Shown one piece after another: positions 7,917-20,222 of a stretch of DNA of 64,000 bases. The translations under genes were made by a program, and so were the position numbers. Within the stretch, counting starts at the first letter, position 1, and each line of letters starts with the position of its first letter. The DNA is taken from contig JAVHZZ010000002.1 in the NCBI GenBank assembly GCA_036250195.1, positions 65,726,205 to 65,790,204 on the forward strand, written 5' to 3'. The stretch is from Mixophyes australis (lineage: Eukaryota; Chordata; Amphibia; Anura; Limnodynastidae). The notes under the pieces were generated by a model, which saw nothing but the letters and a program-made list of their open reading frames with translations, had not been told where the DNA came from and did not search any database.

Positions 7917-10887
7917 ACATATCCTGCAGTGTCTTGTCTGTGAGAACAGAGCGGAACTAAACCTTGTATTAATCAACAGACGTATCGTCACATCAGCTCC
8001 TTGTGAATACGGACGTGCGTATACCCGATACATGTGCGTTTTAAAAAAAATACATTCGTTTTGCGTTGCTTGACGAACCAGGCCCTTGTCTTATTACTCT
8101 TTCTTTATATCCATGCTGATGCTTATGGAATTAATTTATTGAACACAGTAGAGGCAGCAATTTAACATGCTGGACCAAATCAAATACGATTGCAGCCTTT
8201 GTACGTCATGGCCTCAGTGATGTCATTCCCTGCCACAAGGGGTGTGGTCGGGTCAGTGCATGGCTTATTTTGTTCCTATGTTCTGAATCTTGGGAGGTAC
8301 ATGGCAGGTGCACTTTGAGTGTTACATACTGATATGCTTTCTGATGACATATTAGCTTTTGTACATCATATAAGCTGTTTCCATGACAATAAGAAAAGCT
8401 TCATGTAAACCTTTCTCTCATTATCATCCAGTCTCTGTGTGGTTTTGCAATCATCATGTTCCTGTGTGACAACAATAAAAGAAGAATGATGGATTCTTGA
8501 TCCTACCAAGAATTAGTATTCAATGCTGTCATGGAAAACAAAAATAACAACAATTTTAAACTGCATATTTGTTAAAAGCAGTACCAGAAAAATCAATGAT
8601 GCTGATGCTAGTCTCACTATGAATAGGGGGTGAATTAGACACAGAAAGTACAACTGCCAAGGACTGGCTGATATTATTCCAGGGATGAGATTGAGAGGAA
8701 AGCTAGAGGTCAGTGTCACATAATGTGGGGTATAAAGGATAAATCAAGTCGGGATCAAAAGCCATGATGCAGGTAGGAGAAGCTAAATTAGGGTCAAGAA
8801 GGAGGACATAGCTCACATCAGAGACAGACAATACAGGCCATGGAAAATAACTTAATGTAGAACTTCATGTCACATAAAGGAGTACTATAGTCACACTATT
8901 ACCCTGCAGAGCCAGTCTGGAGTGACAACATTTTCAGGTATCCTTAAGATTCTTTACGAAAGATCAAAACTGCAGACCTGTAGCACAAATGTAGTATTGT
9001 GGCGTATGTGTCAATATATGTGTATCAGCTTTCTGAGGAGGAGAATGGATTTGCAGCCAATTTTGCATCCTCTGACTGAGGAACCTTTGTCGATCAGGGC
9101 ATCTTTGCTGAGAACAAATTAGATGCATGAATGTACCTAGTTATGCAGACACGTGCAAACATAGAGAAAAGGAGATTAAAGGGTGGAGAAGGTGCTTTTG
9201 GGGACACTTATCTTGTGTGGTAGGGGGCAGCAGAGCATTTTTTCTCACCACAAAAAGACTTGTATTTTGCACATCTTTGGTCTATACGTTAAATGGTATG
9301 TACCTTCAGGTGTACATTCAGGTGTGCTTCATGCTGAAAGCACATCGGTAGCAAGCATTCACTAATGTAGTCAAAACACACAAGTGACACATGTACTACA
9401 TGTATAAATACAGTCCCGTTGTCCCCTCTCTCCCATAATCAAGTTAAGACATTAACAGATCTAAACTGGCTAATATTTTAGGAGAAAATTGAGAAGTTGA
9501 AATTAATGAGGGACGTGGTCTTCGATATAGTTATCTCTTTTGTGTACAGAATATTGTATTTTGTCAGTACAAAAACGTGACAGTTTACAGTTAATTGTTG
9601 GAACTGGCATGAGCTGTTACATAAATAATGTGAGGATGCGCATATTGGAGGTGGCAAAACATCCACTGCTTTGTGTAAAGTCATCTTTGGACCGGTCACA
9701 CCTTCCCACTAAAGCACATTGGTTTCCAGGGCAGGAGGGTGCGTGTATGGGTGGAGGAGCAGCAGTTTGCACAGGCTGAATGGAGGAGTTGGGTGTATCT
9801 CCCAGAGGGAAAGAGTAAAAAGTTGGTAAGTATTGGCAGTGCTTAGATATGACTTTGCAGAGAAGACACACTTACATATAATTACATCACCTGGGCTAAT
9901 AGATCAGTAACGTCTCTGCTTTTCTGAGAATTTCAGTACATCTGCACTTAGTTAATCATCCTCTTCATTTTCTATTCAAATCTAGTGCTGGCTACTTATA
10001 TTAAATATATTGCAATAGTAGTTCTGGCAGCTACTGCTTCCTTTTTGCATTGTTCTGTGTACATAAATATTTTGGCACGCATTAAATAGCTGAATATTTC
10101 ACTAAAGGGATTGATATATGACAATTATCCAAAATGATATTGTGCACCAAGAGGCTCATGTAGAATTTGCAAAAAGGAACTTAACTTAAGAAACTTCTTA
10201 TTTCAGTCTCCTGGACAAAACCATGTTACAATGCGAGGGGTGAAAATTAGTATTCTGTTTTGCACATTAGTTAAATACTGACTGTTTTTTCATGTAGCAC
10301 ACAAATACTTGATAGCTTATTTGTACACTGAAATTTAAAGTTGATAAGATCCTTAGTTAAAGTTAAGATCCTTAATGAATCAGGCCCTAAATTCCCTAAC
10401 ACACACACACAGATGTAGAGAGACTCTCCGGTCTCCAGACATGCCTCTGAGGAGACGTAGGTCCAGTTGGTATCAAAGGCCTGATCCAAATATATGCAAT
10501 GATGATGACCATCAGCAACACCATATAGCTGTTTCTGATTGGCTGTTTCTGTATTGACCCCTCCAGCTGGTTGTACTTATCATTATATTATATCAAGTCA
10601 TGTGCGTCTATTTGCACTAATTACTTTTTTGTCATTTGCATTTGAACTACTGCAGAAAGATTCCCATTTCATTTTTACACCGGTAAACAGTGCATGTGGA
10701 ATGTTTGTATTTAATTACAGTTTATATAGAAAAGGCGACTTTCACATTTATTAATGACTGTAAAGACACTATTTTCTCAGGTGTATATGACACTTTACTA
10801 CATAATTATATTGTACACAAATAGGGTAAAGCTATTTAGCATTTAGTACTAACACTGTCAAGCTGCATCTCTGCACCATTGTTTATA
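7917..10887. other. Unassigned non-coding DNA
   Basis: I see no supportable gene. Open frames are short and unrelated to known domains. CCTTAATGAATCAGGCCCT at about 10371-10389 looks like the end of a MITE family seen again at 41694, but its partner end was not found. AT-rich unique-looking sequence otherwise. Confidence 0.5.
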
Positions 10888-11091
10888 CAGGGTGATTCAA
10901 AAGTCGCAGTACACCCTTTTATTTCAAAAACTCTACAGGAAATTGGGAAACCTGAATACTCCAGTAAGGTATGGGTGACGTGGTCTATCTTTTACGGTAT
11001 GTACCAAACATGGGCGCCATCTTAAAAATCGACCCAATTCCTGTAGAGTTTTTGAAATAAAAGGGTGTACTGCGACTTTTGAATCACCCTG
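10888..11091. mobile_element. Tc1/mariner-type MITE with about 60-bp inverted ends
   Basis: The 204-bp element begins CAGGGTGATTCAAAAGTC and ends with its complement. The terminal inverted repeats are about 60 bp and differ only by one base of length near their inner ends. TA dinucleotides flank both ends (10886-10887 and 11092-11093), as expected for Tc1/mariner-type insertion. There is no coding capacity. Confidence 0.85.
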
Positions 11092-11093
11092 TA

Positions 11094-13488
11094 CTGTAGT
11101 ATACACTCTTATTATCCATGACATATGTCTAGCACAAATACCGCTGTTTATGATTTGGATGCATCTTTAAATACGTGTGACCCAATATACACGCTATAAT
11201 AATTTTTGGGCAACAAAATTTTTCACGCTGACCACAAATTTAAATGAGGCCCACTGTGTCTGTTCAAAAATTGACTTACTTTGAAGTTAATCACTCTGCA
11301 AACTTTTACACAGAACCCATCCATTTTAGACAATAAAGATTTGCTTTAATGTATGGACAATTACTCACCTGCAATTGATTGTGAGATAAAGAACAATTGC
11401 CTGATGAAATGTTTTGCTTAAAAACTTTAATGTGTTTCCTGTATCCCGATATGTTCTACTGGCTCTTCCCACGACCATACCCTCCTCTCACTATGCAGCC
11501 ACACTAACTCACTAACCTTCCAACACAACCAAATGCTAACCTATACCTTAAATGATATTGCTATTAACCTAACTGTGAATACTAACCCTAAAGGTAAGAC
11601 TGTTGGCGAAACATTCCCCTAATTATCCCAGCAAGCAATAGCTCGGCAAGCAATTATCTTGCTATGACCAATTGTACTCACTAGCAAATGCCTTGCGGAG
11701 AATGGATAGCACACAACATTTACTTGGAAACATCTACCGCACACCTTAAGGATTCAATGTACTCTACATTCCATTCTACATTTGAAAACAATCCCCTTCT
11801 AATCACTCAGCGTAAGAAACTGTCATCACTCACTTGCCCTGTGCTTCCGACACCCACTGAATGTTACTGTGTGACAGCAGTCTTGGAAGCAGTCCAGGAT
11901 AAACCATCTTAAGCGTTCTCCCTGCAGGACACAGGTAATTTAACACAGTGCAGTCATCCGGGAGATCTGCTGAAGTTTAAACTTAACTCTCTTGGGATCA
12001 TCCTTAAGATATCTTCTACTAAAATACTGGAACAAAGCAGAGACGCCAAATAAACTCCTGTGTAAAAACATGTTTTGTTTGTCTGCTTAGGTAAAATACT
12101 TGATAGTGAAATAATATTATAATATTGGGAATTCAATCTAAAGAAATTAGGTACTCTAAGATAAGAAATGAAGCTTAATTACTGCTCTGTGATAGACAAT
12201 TGTAATTTTACATTTGCATAGGATAAATCGTGAGGCTTAATATTACTCAGATAACCATATTCAATGAGCAAAATACAACCGAGATCTCAGATTTTAGCAC
12301 TGAAATAACATAAGAGGATATACTTGCATATTGTAGATAATAAATTCTGGTCCACAAACATATTTACAAGGGCAACATATATAGCAAATATATTGTAATA
12401 TGCATCAAAGACTGGAATTAGGGCTTCTGGACAGTCCAGGATTTACACCTTTTGCCACCCTAGGTGCTTGGAATATACCACCTCCCCCTTCGCAGTAGAA
12501 TTCATGGCTCCAACTTCTACCATGTCCTATCATCATCATCATCATCATCACCATGATGTGAGGCAGAAGTGCTAACCACTAAGCCACCGTGTCCCATATG
12601 TATAAATTAAGTAAACGTTTTTTTTTTTTACCAGTAATTGAAGATGATCATGGATTTTTTTTATGCTTGCGGGCTTGTCTGTGCCAAACACACCTGCGCC
12701 CCTGCACTCTGCAAATTTACACGTACAAATAAAATAAGCATATTAAAGGTCATTGACAAAGCTTTAAAATTGCCCACCTCCCAATTTTGGGAAGTGTCTT
12801 CATGCTGACTGTGTCTATGACAATTTGCAGGATTGTGAGCCAAATGTGCATTCTGGCAAATAACTTCATGCCTGATTTCCACCACCACTGGTAAGGTGGC
12901 AGAGGTGGTCGTTGTGGGATTTCTGTGGTCCCATACTAAACTGGCTATGTTCCAACCATCAGTCTTCCTGTGCTCAGCAAGGAAAACATTGATCTACACA
13001 GATACAATCTATCAAGTGAAATCCTAATACAAGTTGTCCTTCTGAAGCTAACGGAAAAATAAAGTAGCTCCCAAAGACAATACATAAAAAGATGCAGTGT
13101 TTATAAGTGCAGATAGGTGCTGCCCATCCGCCTAGGATGCAGCTGTACCAATTCACATACAGCAAAGCAATTACACGTCCTCAAGATTTATGTGTCAGAA
13201 CAGAAAGTTTTACCACATTTAAAGTTGAATGTAGACTTGCCTTGTTAGGGTAATGTTCATCACAGCACCAGGAAAGAATCGGATCTATTTTCTAAAGTCA
13301 CAGTACAAATTTGTTCCTCCCCTGGGCACTGAGAACAGTTTGCAATTTTCTTTAATCAAGCCTTGCAGTTTGTCTTTTCCTTGTTTAACAATATTCTACA
13401 CAGAGCAGCATAACTAGAAATGTGTTAGCCCCATAGCAACATTGTGAAGGTGCTCTCGGAAAGTCATACCCACCACAAAGTCTGCTCC
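11094..13488. other. Unassigned non-coding DNA with a SINE scrap
   Basis: No gene is supported. An ATC/ATG microsatellite at 12531-12556 borders a minus-strand piece of the SINE head (12558-12596). A poly-T run at about 12618-12629 and scattered short open frames carry no recognisable domain. Confidence 0.5.
12531..12596 (-). repeat. SINE head fragment joined to ATG microsatellite
   Basis: Read on the minus strand, a tRNA-like head (GGTGGCTTAGTGGTTAGCAC) passes directly into an ATG-rich microsatellite tail. The longer SINE copies at 31100 and 41523 share the head, and the copy at 21871 shares the tail, so this looks like an internally deleted copy. Confidence 0.5.
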
Positions 13489-13496
13489 ATCCTCAG

Positions 13497-13644
13497 CAGG
13501 GGAGGACTGGCAAACTTTACCCCGGGGGCAAGACTTGACTCAGCAAAAAAATGCAGGTGGCCCAGTGACCCAACCAAGGTAGCCCACTATGGGACTGGCC
13601 CGGTGGGCAGATGCCCCCCTGTCCCCCAGCCCAGCCTGTCCCTG
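13497..13644. mobile_element. Small hAT-type MITE
   Basis: A 148-bp GC-rich block starts CAGGGGAGG and ends TGTCCCTG, giving short imperfect inverted ends. The flanks are ATCCTCAG (13489-13496) and GTCCTCAG (13645-13652), seven of eight bases alike, consistent with an 8-bp hAT target duplication. There is no coding sequence. Confidence 0.55.
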
Positions 13645-14389
13645 GTCCTCAGCCATTACCCAATAGGGTAGAGTACTATTTGCATTAGTGGCAATTTGGC
13701 ACATTAGTTTGAATAATAATTTTCCTCTGTAACAGACCCTCCTGACATTGGAGGAATATGAAACACTGGCTGATACAATATTCTTAGACTTCGATCTGCT
13801 CTTCTTGGCATGCGGGGGCGGGCACTGGGCCATAGTATGGAGCTTCACAGTGTATGTGCTGACCCCACTCATACTCAGAAGAACCCCCACTCTTCTCTTC
13901 TTAAGTAGGGGCCTTGTATTTGCATTCCTGAGCCCCCCTCACCTCCGGTCCCTGTAACAGCTGCACCCTGTACAATGGGGGTAGTTCCGCTACTGCCCCT
14001 TGTGGTGCAATCTCATGGTCTGCTATGGCCATAGTTATGCCCTTGCAGCACTTATTGCAGATTTGTAAGTAAGGTACACCCAGGGCCGGACTGGGACTAA
14101 AAATCATCCCTGGCATTTAAAGCACACAGGCCCACGTGTTGTGGGCTCCATGCACTATATTGTTGCACACTGATGCTGGCTTAGTGCGCGTTGCTGTGCA
14201 GTACAACATGATGTAGTATGAGTGTAAGTGAGTGGGGGGGGGTATTTATTTCTCCTAATGACCCTCAACATTACATTGTTAGAACCCATATTACATCAAT
14301 AAATACCATGACAATACATTATTTGTACCAAAATTACAGCAGTAAAAAACCCCCCACACACACTCATACTACATCAATACCCACCCACA

Positions 14390-15515
14390 TTACTGCAACC
14401 AGCATTACCCCCCACATTACAGCAACCAGCATCACCCCCACATTACAGCAACCAGCATCACCCCCACATTACAGCAACCAGCATCACCCCCACATTACAG
14501 CAACCAGCATCACCCCCCACATTACAGCAACCAGCATCACCTCCACATTACAGCATCCAGCATCACCCCCACATTACAGCAACCAGCATCACCCCCACAT
14601 TACAGCAACCGTTGTCACCCCCACATTACAGCAACCAGCATCACCCCCACATTACAGCAACCAGCATCACCCCCACATTACAGCAACCAGCATCACCCCC
14701 ACATTACAGCAACCAGCATTACCCCCCACATTACAGCAACCAGCATCACCCCCCACATTACAGCAACCAGCATCACCCCCCACATTACAGCAACCAGCAT
14801 CACCCCTCACATTACAGCAACCGGCATCACCCCTCACATTACAGCAACCAGCATCACCCCCCACATTACAGCAACCAGCATCAACCCTCACATTACAGAA
14901 ACCAGCATCACCCCCCACATTACAGCAACCAGCATCAACCCTCACATTACAGAAACCAGCATCACCTCCACATTACAGCAACCAGCATCACCCCCCACAT
15001 TACAGCAACCAGCATCACTCCCCACATTACAGCAACCAGCATCACCCCCCACATTACAGCAATCAGCATCAACCCCACATTACAGCAACTAGCATCACCC
15101 CCACATTACAGCAACCAGCATCACCTCCACAATACAGCAACCGTCGTCACCCCCCACATTACAGCAACCAGCATCACCCCTCACATTACAGCAACCGGCA
15201 TCACCCCTCACATTACAGCAACCAGCATCACCCCCCACATTACAGCAACCAGCATCAACCCTCACATTACAGAAACCAGCATCACCCCCCACATTACAGC
15301 AACCAGCATCAACCCTCACATTACAGAAACCAGCATCACCCCCACATTACAGCATCCAGCATCACTCCCCACATTACAGCAACCAGCATCACCCCCCACA
15401 TTACAGCAATCAGCATCAACCCCACATTACAGCAACCAGCATCACCCCCACATTACAGCAACCAGCATCACCTCCACATTACAGCAACCGTCGTCACCCC
15501 CCACATTACAGCAAT
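14390..15515 (+). repeat. Minisatellite, 26-27 bp unit
   Basis: More than forty copies of a unit reading CACATTACAGCAACCAGCAT plus a C-rich end that varies by a base, so the period is 26 or 27. A higher-order pattern is visible: a block with the variants CATCAACC and CAGAAACC recurs near 14880-14960 and 15240-15340. Two long open frames (438 and 337 codons) cross it only because the unit lacks stops. Confidence 0.9.
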
Positions 15516-16135
15516 ACTCTCTCCTACTTATTAGCAATACTAAGCCCCAAACACACTACAACATTGCCACCACCACGCCACCCCATACTACAGCAATACC
15601 ACCAATTATACAGGCGCCATTGTAGGAAACCAATGTTTTGCTTTTTTCAAATCTCCCACAAAATAACAACAACAGAGTACTTACACACATATAGGTAACA
15701 GGTACCCTTTTCCGTCAATTAAATAGTAATGGCAGAATTTTCATGAATCATTCCACATGAAATAAAACTCTAATAAATATATCAGAAAAAACATAACTAT
15801 TGAATGATCAGTTGAACCCACACGGCCGCATTACAAGTATTTCCATCTACAGCAAAATGTCAGAGAAAAATATTTTTTTTACTACAGTAATTGGATATGC
15901 ATCTTTTCTAGTCATTTTAAATAACACAGTATATAAATTAAGGGGGATAGAGGAGGTGGGTGAGAGATAATTGGACGTGATCCATCAGTTTGATTAGATA
16001 GGAAACATTTAGATTATTTACCTGGAGACATCTACCCCCTTGACTCACAGGCAGGGCCAACAAGAGGAATTTTGGGCCCCGGTACAGCAACTTCTTTGGG
16101 CTCCCGTCATATTCAACAATGAGAGACTTGCCTTT

Positions 16136-16415
16136 GGCAGAAGTTCATATTATGCCACACCATAGTGCCCCCAGCTCATAATATGTCACATCGCAGTGCC
16201 CTCAGGTCATATTATGCCACATAATATTACCCTCAATTCATATTTTGCCATGCAGTAGTGCCCACAAATCATATTATGCCACAATTGTACCCACAAATCA
16301 TATTATGCCACAATAGTGCCCACAAATTACATTATGCCATACAGTAGTGCCCCCAAATTACATTATGCCATACAGTAGTGCCCCCAAATAACAGTATGCC
16401 ATAGTAGTGCCGAAA
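16136..16415 (+). repeat. Tandem array, about 32-bp unit
   Basis: Eight or so diverged copies of a unit reading roughly CATATTATGCCACA plus GTAGTGCCCCCAAA. No coding function is likely. Confidence 0.75.
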
Positions 16416-17084
16416 ATCAATAGTAGTGACCAGACAAAAACTCATTCACAAATAAAAATTGGTACAGCATATCAGATACTGAGAGTGTGAGTCCCAGGAT
16501 CAGCTTAATACCCCATTTACAATGCAAAGAAAATAGATATATTGACACAATCACAGATAAAATGTTTGACAAGCAGCGTTTTTTCCTCTTAATTAAAAAT
16601 CTCTGTACAGATAAATATGCAAGAAACATTACAGCGCAATAATGAGCAATACATAGTGTTTTAAACATCATTGGATACACAGCCCGCAGTTCAAGAAAGG
16701 ATGGTGAAAAACACATTGGACACAAGAAAATATATGAACTTGCCCGATTATGGCATCCTGTGTTCTGCTCTTCTACTGGGCGCTGGGCGAGGAGGGATCA
16801 GCAGCTGTCAGCTCACACAGCCAGTCGGGAGCAGCGGCCGAGGGCATTGGTCGAAGTGGAAATTTAGAAGTGGGGGTATAGAAAATATACCTGAATGGAG
16901 TATGAAGACTTGATTTTTTTTATTATTTTTTTAACACTTGTCCCCTCTGTGCATTCCCATTCTTCATTACTACTTGTGTTTTATGATTGCTGCATCCCTG
17001 ACATTCCCATTCTTAAGATGTCTCTCCCTTTATACTTTCTTTTAGCTATGCCCCTGCACCATCTTATCCTTTGTCCCTCTCACC

Positions 17085-17700
17085 CCTCTTCCTGCACCCC
17101 CTTCCCCCTGGCTCTCACCCCTCTTCCTGCATCACCTTTTCCCCCTGGCTCTGTCACCCCTCTTCCTGCACCCCTTTCCCCCTGGCTGTCATCCCTCTTC
17201 CTGTATCACCTTTTCCCCCTGGCTGTCCTACCCTCTTCCTGCACCCCTTTTCCCCCTGGCTCTGTCATCCTTCATCCAGCACCCCCTTTTCTCCCTGGCT
17301 CTGTCACCCCTCTTCCTGCACCCCCTTTTCCCCCTGGCTCTGTCACCCCTCTTCCAGCACCCCCCTTTCCCCCTGGCTCTGTCACCCCTCTTCCAGCACC
17401 CCTTTTCCCCCTGGCTCTGTCACCCCTCTTCCAGCACCCCTTTTCCCCCTGGCTCTCACCCCACTTCCAGCACCCCCTTTTCCCCCTGGCTCTGTCACCC
17501 CTCTTCCAGCACCCCTTTTCCCCCTGGCTCTGTCACCCCTCTTCCAGCACCCCTTTTCCCCCTGGCTCTCACCCCACTTCCAGCACCCCTTTTCCCCCTG
17601 GCTCTGTCACCCCACTTCCAGCACCCCTTTTTCCCCTGGCTCTGTCACCCCACTTCCAGCACCCCTTTTCCCCCTGGCTCTCCGTCCTCTTCCTGCACTC
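17085..17700 (+). repeat. Minisatellite, about 38-bp pyrimidine-rich unit
   Basis: About sixteen copies of a C/T-rich unit containing CCCCCTGGCTCTGTCACCCC and TTCCAGCACC. Strong strand asymmetry (pyrimidines on +) produces long but meaningless Pro/Leu/Ser-rich open frames in more than one frame. Confidence 0.88.
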
Positions 17701-17970
17701 ATTCCACCCTGGCTCTCTCAGACTCCTGACAACTCCCCCCCCTTGCAAAATTCACGGCACCCCCCCCTAAAATCGCGGCACTGCCGCGCGATCCCCTCCC
17801 TCATTCAGAAAAATAAAAATCTGCAAACTGTGTCCACATTACAGGGCACATTGCAGAGTGAGGAGCCAGCCATCAGAAAGCCAGGGGAAGTGTCGGCCGG
17901 CCCATCTAGCCACCGGCCCTTCTGGCATTTGCCAGAAGTGCCAGATGGCCAGTCCGGCCCTGAGTACACC

Positions 17971-19121
17971 TATCCTGTATATACAGTGGGGCAGTCATTT
18001 CTTTGAAGATTTCCCAGCATGCTGTAATAAACACACTCAGCTGCTGGTTGGCAATGTATTCTGACAACTGTAGTTTTAACCTAGCTTCAGAGCAACACAT
18101 AGCCTTAACCCATAATTAATTATACAGAGTATGCACAAAGCTTTTCAATCAGGCAGTAGTATAAAAGACAAGTATAATTGAGACAGTCGTTTCTGCCTTT
18201 CAGAGGTCAGTAGATATTTTGGGCCATATTTCAGATTTTTTTTCACAGATCTTCATAAAATAAAATACTGTTTAGTTAATTACAGGCAAATGAATTCCTC
18301 GATAACTCAAATTTTTAAAATCTATTTATTGTATGGCTTCTACCATTAAACGAGGAAGAAAAATAGAAGAAGCAAAAAATCTTACTTGAAGTACTGCTAA
18401 GTTATCAGCAATGCAGCAGATACTTCTGTGGAAAAACAGCAGCGAGACTAATCAGCAGTATAATTAAATGTCATCACTAGAAATGGTATGTAAATGACAC
18501 TGCCATGGTTCCTTAACCCCTTCACAGCTCTTGACACATTCATCTGCATAGGATTTTTTTTTTACAGTTTCCAGATTAACACTTTCAGAACTACTATGCT
18601 GTCATAGAAAACCACAGAAGGAGGTCACAGTATGACCACAAGCAGTGTTGTACTATAATACAAAAACCAGTGAGCAGTGGCTGCATCCAGTATGTAGAGA
18701 ACACTGTACTTATTGTATAAACAAAATTTACATTTATATTAATGTAATACTTTATGCACATAGAACCACTATATTTCATAGGTAGTGAGATACAAAGTAA
18801 CGTGTACAAACAGGAAAATACATTTTACAGGATCTTTGGTTAGGGAATTCTGCAATCTAATAGCATGGGAGGAGGGTGTTTGGCAGGAGTATTGGTAGAG
18901 ATTGGGGAGGAGAATGAGTCTACAGCTGGAAGTGTAGTAAGCAGCCCTAGTATTATATCTGAAAATGAGAATCATATTAATCTGTAGATGTCATGAAAAT
19001 GTCAGTAGTGATGGAAGAGCACAAAGGTTCATACATTAAGCTGTCCATACATATTGTGATATTGCCATCATCACAACCAATTACCAACCAGAACAGTCAG
19101 CAATTAGGACTTATATTTGTG
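17971..19121. other. Unassigned non-coding DNA
   Basis: I see no gene or recognisable element; AT-rich sequence with short open frames only. Confidence 0.5.
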
Positions 19122-19129
19122 GGGACAAA

Positions 19130-20214
19130 CAGGATCATCAAGAGAATTTTTGGACTCCGGTACAGCAACTTCGTGGGTCCCCTTCCATAGCTGCTGAAGG
19201 GGGTGTGGTCACATCAGGTTGGTGGCTCCTCCCACTACACAGGCAATCCAGGGCCCCTAGCAGTCCCAGTGTCACGAAGCCTGAGTTTGGAATAGGCCTC
19301 AAACCCTACTCTAGATAGACTTCCCCCCTGAGAGGTACAGAGTCTACGGTAGAGACATATTCACCAGAGATCCCAGCAAGGGAATATGGACTTAGCTGCT
19401 CTCTGGCTGCAGGTCCAAGTCCTCTAAGGGGGGTTAGAGCAGGATGAGAAGGAAGCATGTAGTGGATCAGGACTGCTGGATGATAAATGCAGAAGCTCAT
19501 GTGAATGTCAGTGAGCTGAAGCGTTGAGGTCTTTAGAAAGTAATTTTTTTAATTTTTTAAAAAAAAGCTGAGAACAGGACTGATTATGAGGCACGAAGTT
19601 CCAGCAACAATACTGCAGGTCTTGATTGTGGAACAGGTAATACAGGATACCAACTGTGAGGTGGTAAACTGCAGAGAACTGATGCACTAAGATCCCTGGA
19701 AAGCGAATAGCTTGAGCACGGGACCAATGATTAGTCACAAGGTTCTTGCACTAATACCACAGGTCTTGATCGTGGAACGGGTACAACTGAGAGGTGGTGA
19801 ACTGCAGAGAATTAATGCACTGAGATCCTTGGAAAGCGAATAGCTTGAGTACGGGACCGATGATGAGGCACAAGATTCTTGTAATAATACCACAGGTCTT
19901 GATCGTGGAACAGGTAACATAGGATACCAATGTGGGAGTCAAAGAGAACAGCGTCCTAACAGAAGATCTGGCAACTTAGTAGAGAAGCAGGTGCTTTAAA
20001 TAGACAAAGCTGACAGACAATTAGCTAATCAAGGGAGTGCAGTAAGTTTTGAAAAGACCAGGTGTGCGCATGCTTAGTTCAGACCAGCAAGTGAATACAG
20101 GGAGTGAGAACCAAGGGAAACAGGTAAGAACAGTGACCAATATTCAGGTTAGCTGGTGCAATGTGTGACACCAGGTGCTTTGCATCCACCCCTACCTGTC
20201 TCTCAGTGCCCCTG
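19130..20214. mobile_element. hAT MITE interrupted by a solo LTR
   Basis: The outer ends CAGG... (19130) and ...GCCCCTG (20214) are flanked by a perfect 8-bp duplication GGGACAAA (19122-19129 and 20215-20222), typical of hAT. Subtracting the inserted LTR and its duplication leaves about 180 bp. The left part (gggtacagcaactt-like block near 19158) is also found at about 16080 inside the large hAT element, so the family occurs twice in the window. Confidence 0.7.
19270..20170 (-). repeat. Solo LTR, Ty3/Gypsy type, minus strand
   Basis: On the minus strand it begins TGTCACACATTG and ends CTTCGTGACA, the same kind of ends as the Gypsy LTRs at 31971 and 35008. CCAG flanks both ends (19266-19269 and 20171-20174), a 4-bp duplication. 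A TATTTAAA promoter-like run sits about 180 bases into it. The downstream part (19570-19940) has a roughly 150-bp internal repeat, about 2.5 copies. No internal retrotransposon genes remain, so it is a solo LTR. Confidence 0.75.
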
Positions 20215-20222
20215 GGGACAAA

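Larger units (their letters stand above)
14081..17962. mobile_element. Large non-autonomous hAT element carrying tandem arrays
   Basis: The left end CAGGGCCGGACTGG (14081) is repeated inverted at the right end (17949-17962). The flanks GGTACACC (14073-14080) and AGTACACC (17963-17970) match at seven of eight bases, as expected of a hAT 8-bp target duplication. The 3.9 kb interior has no transposase. It holds a 26-bp minisatellite (14390-15515), a roughly 32-bp array (16136-16415), a roughly 38-bp minisatellite (17085-17700) and the start of another CAGGGCC repeat at 16052. The long open frames inside come from the arrays. Confidence 0.72.

Noticed and set aside
8160..8500. Possible LTR with an AATAAA-like signal
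   Set aside because: No paired ends, duplication or second copy could be found.
14218..15625. Two long His/Thr/Gln-rich open frames (438 and 337 codons) as novel repeat proteins
   Set aside because: They overlap in different frames and simply read a stop-free 26-27 bp minisatellite; frame shifts with unit length and there is no start context or non-repeat domain.
16895..18006. Pro/Leu/Ser-rich open frames of about 300 codons
   Set aside because: Same cause: the 38-bp pyrimidine-rich minisatellite is open in more than one frame.
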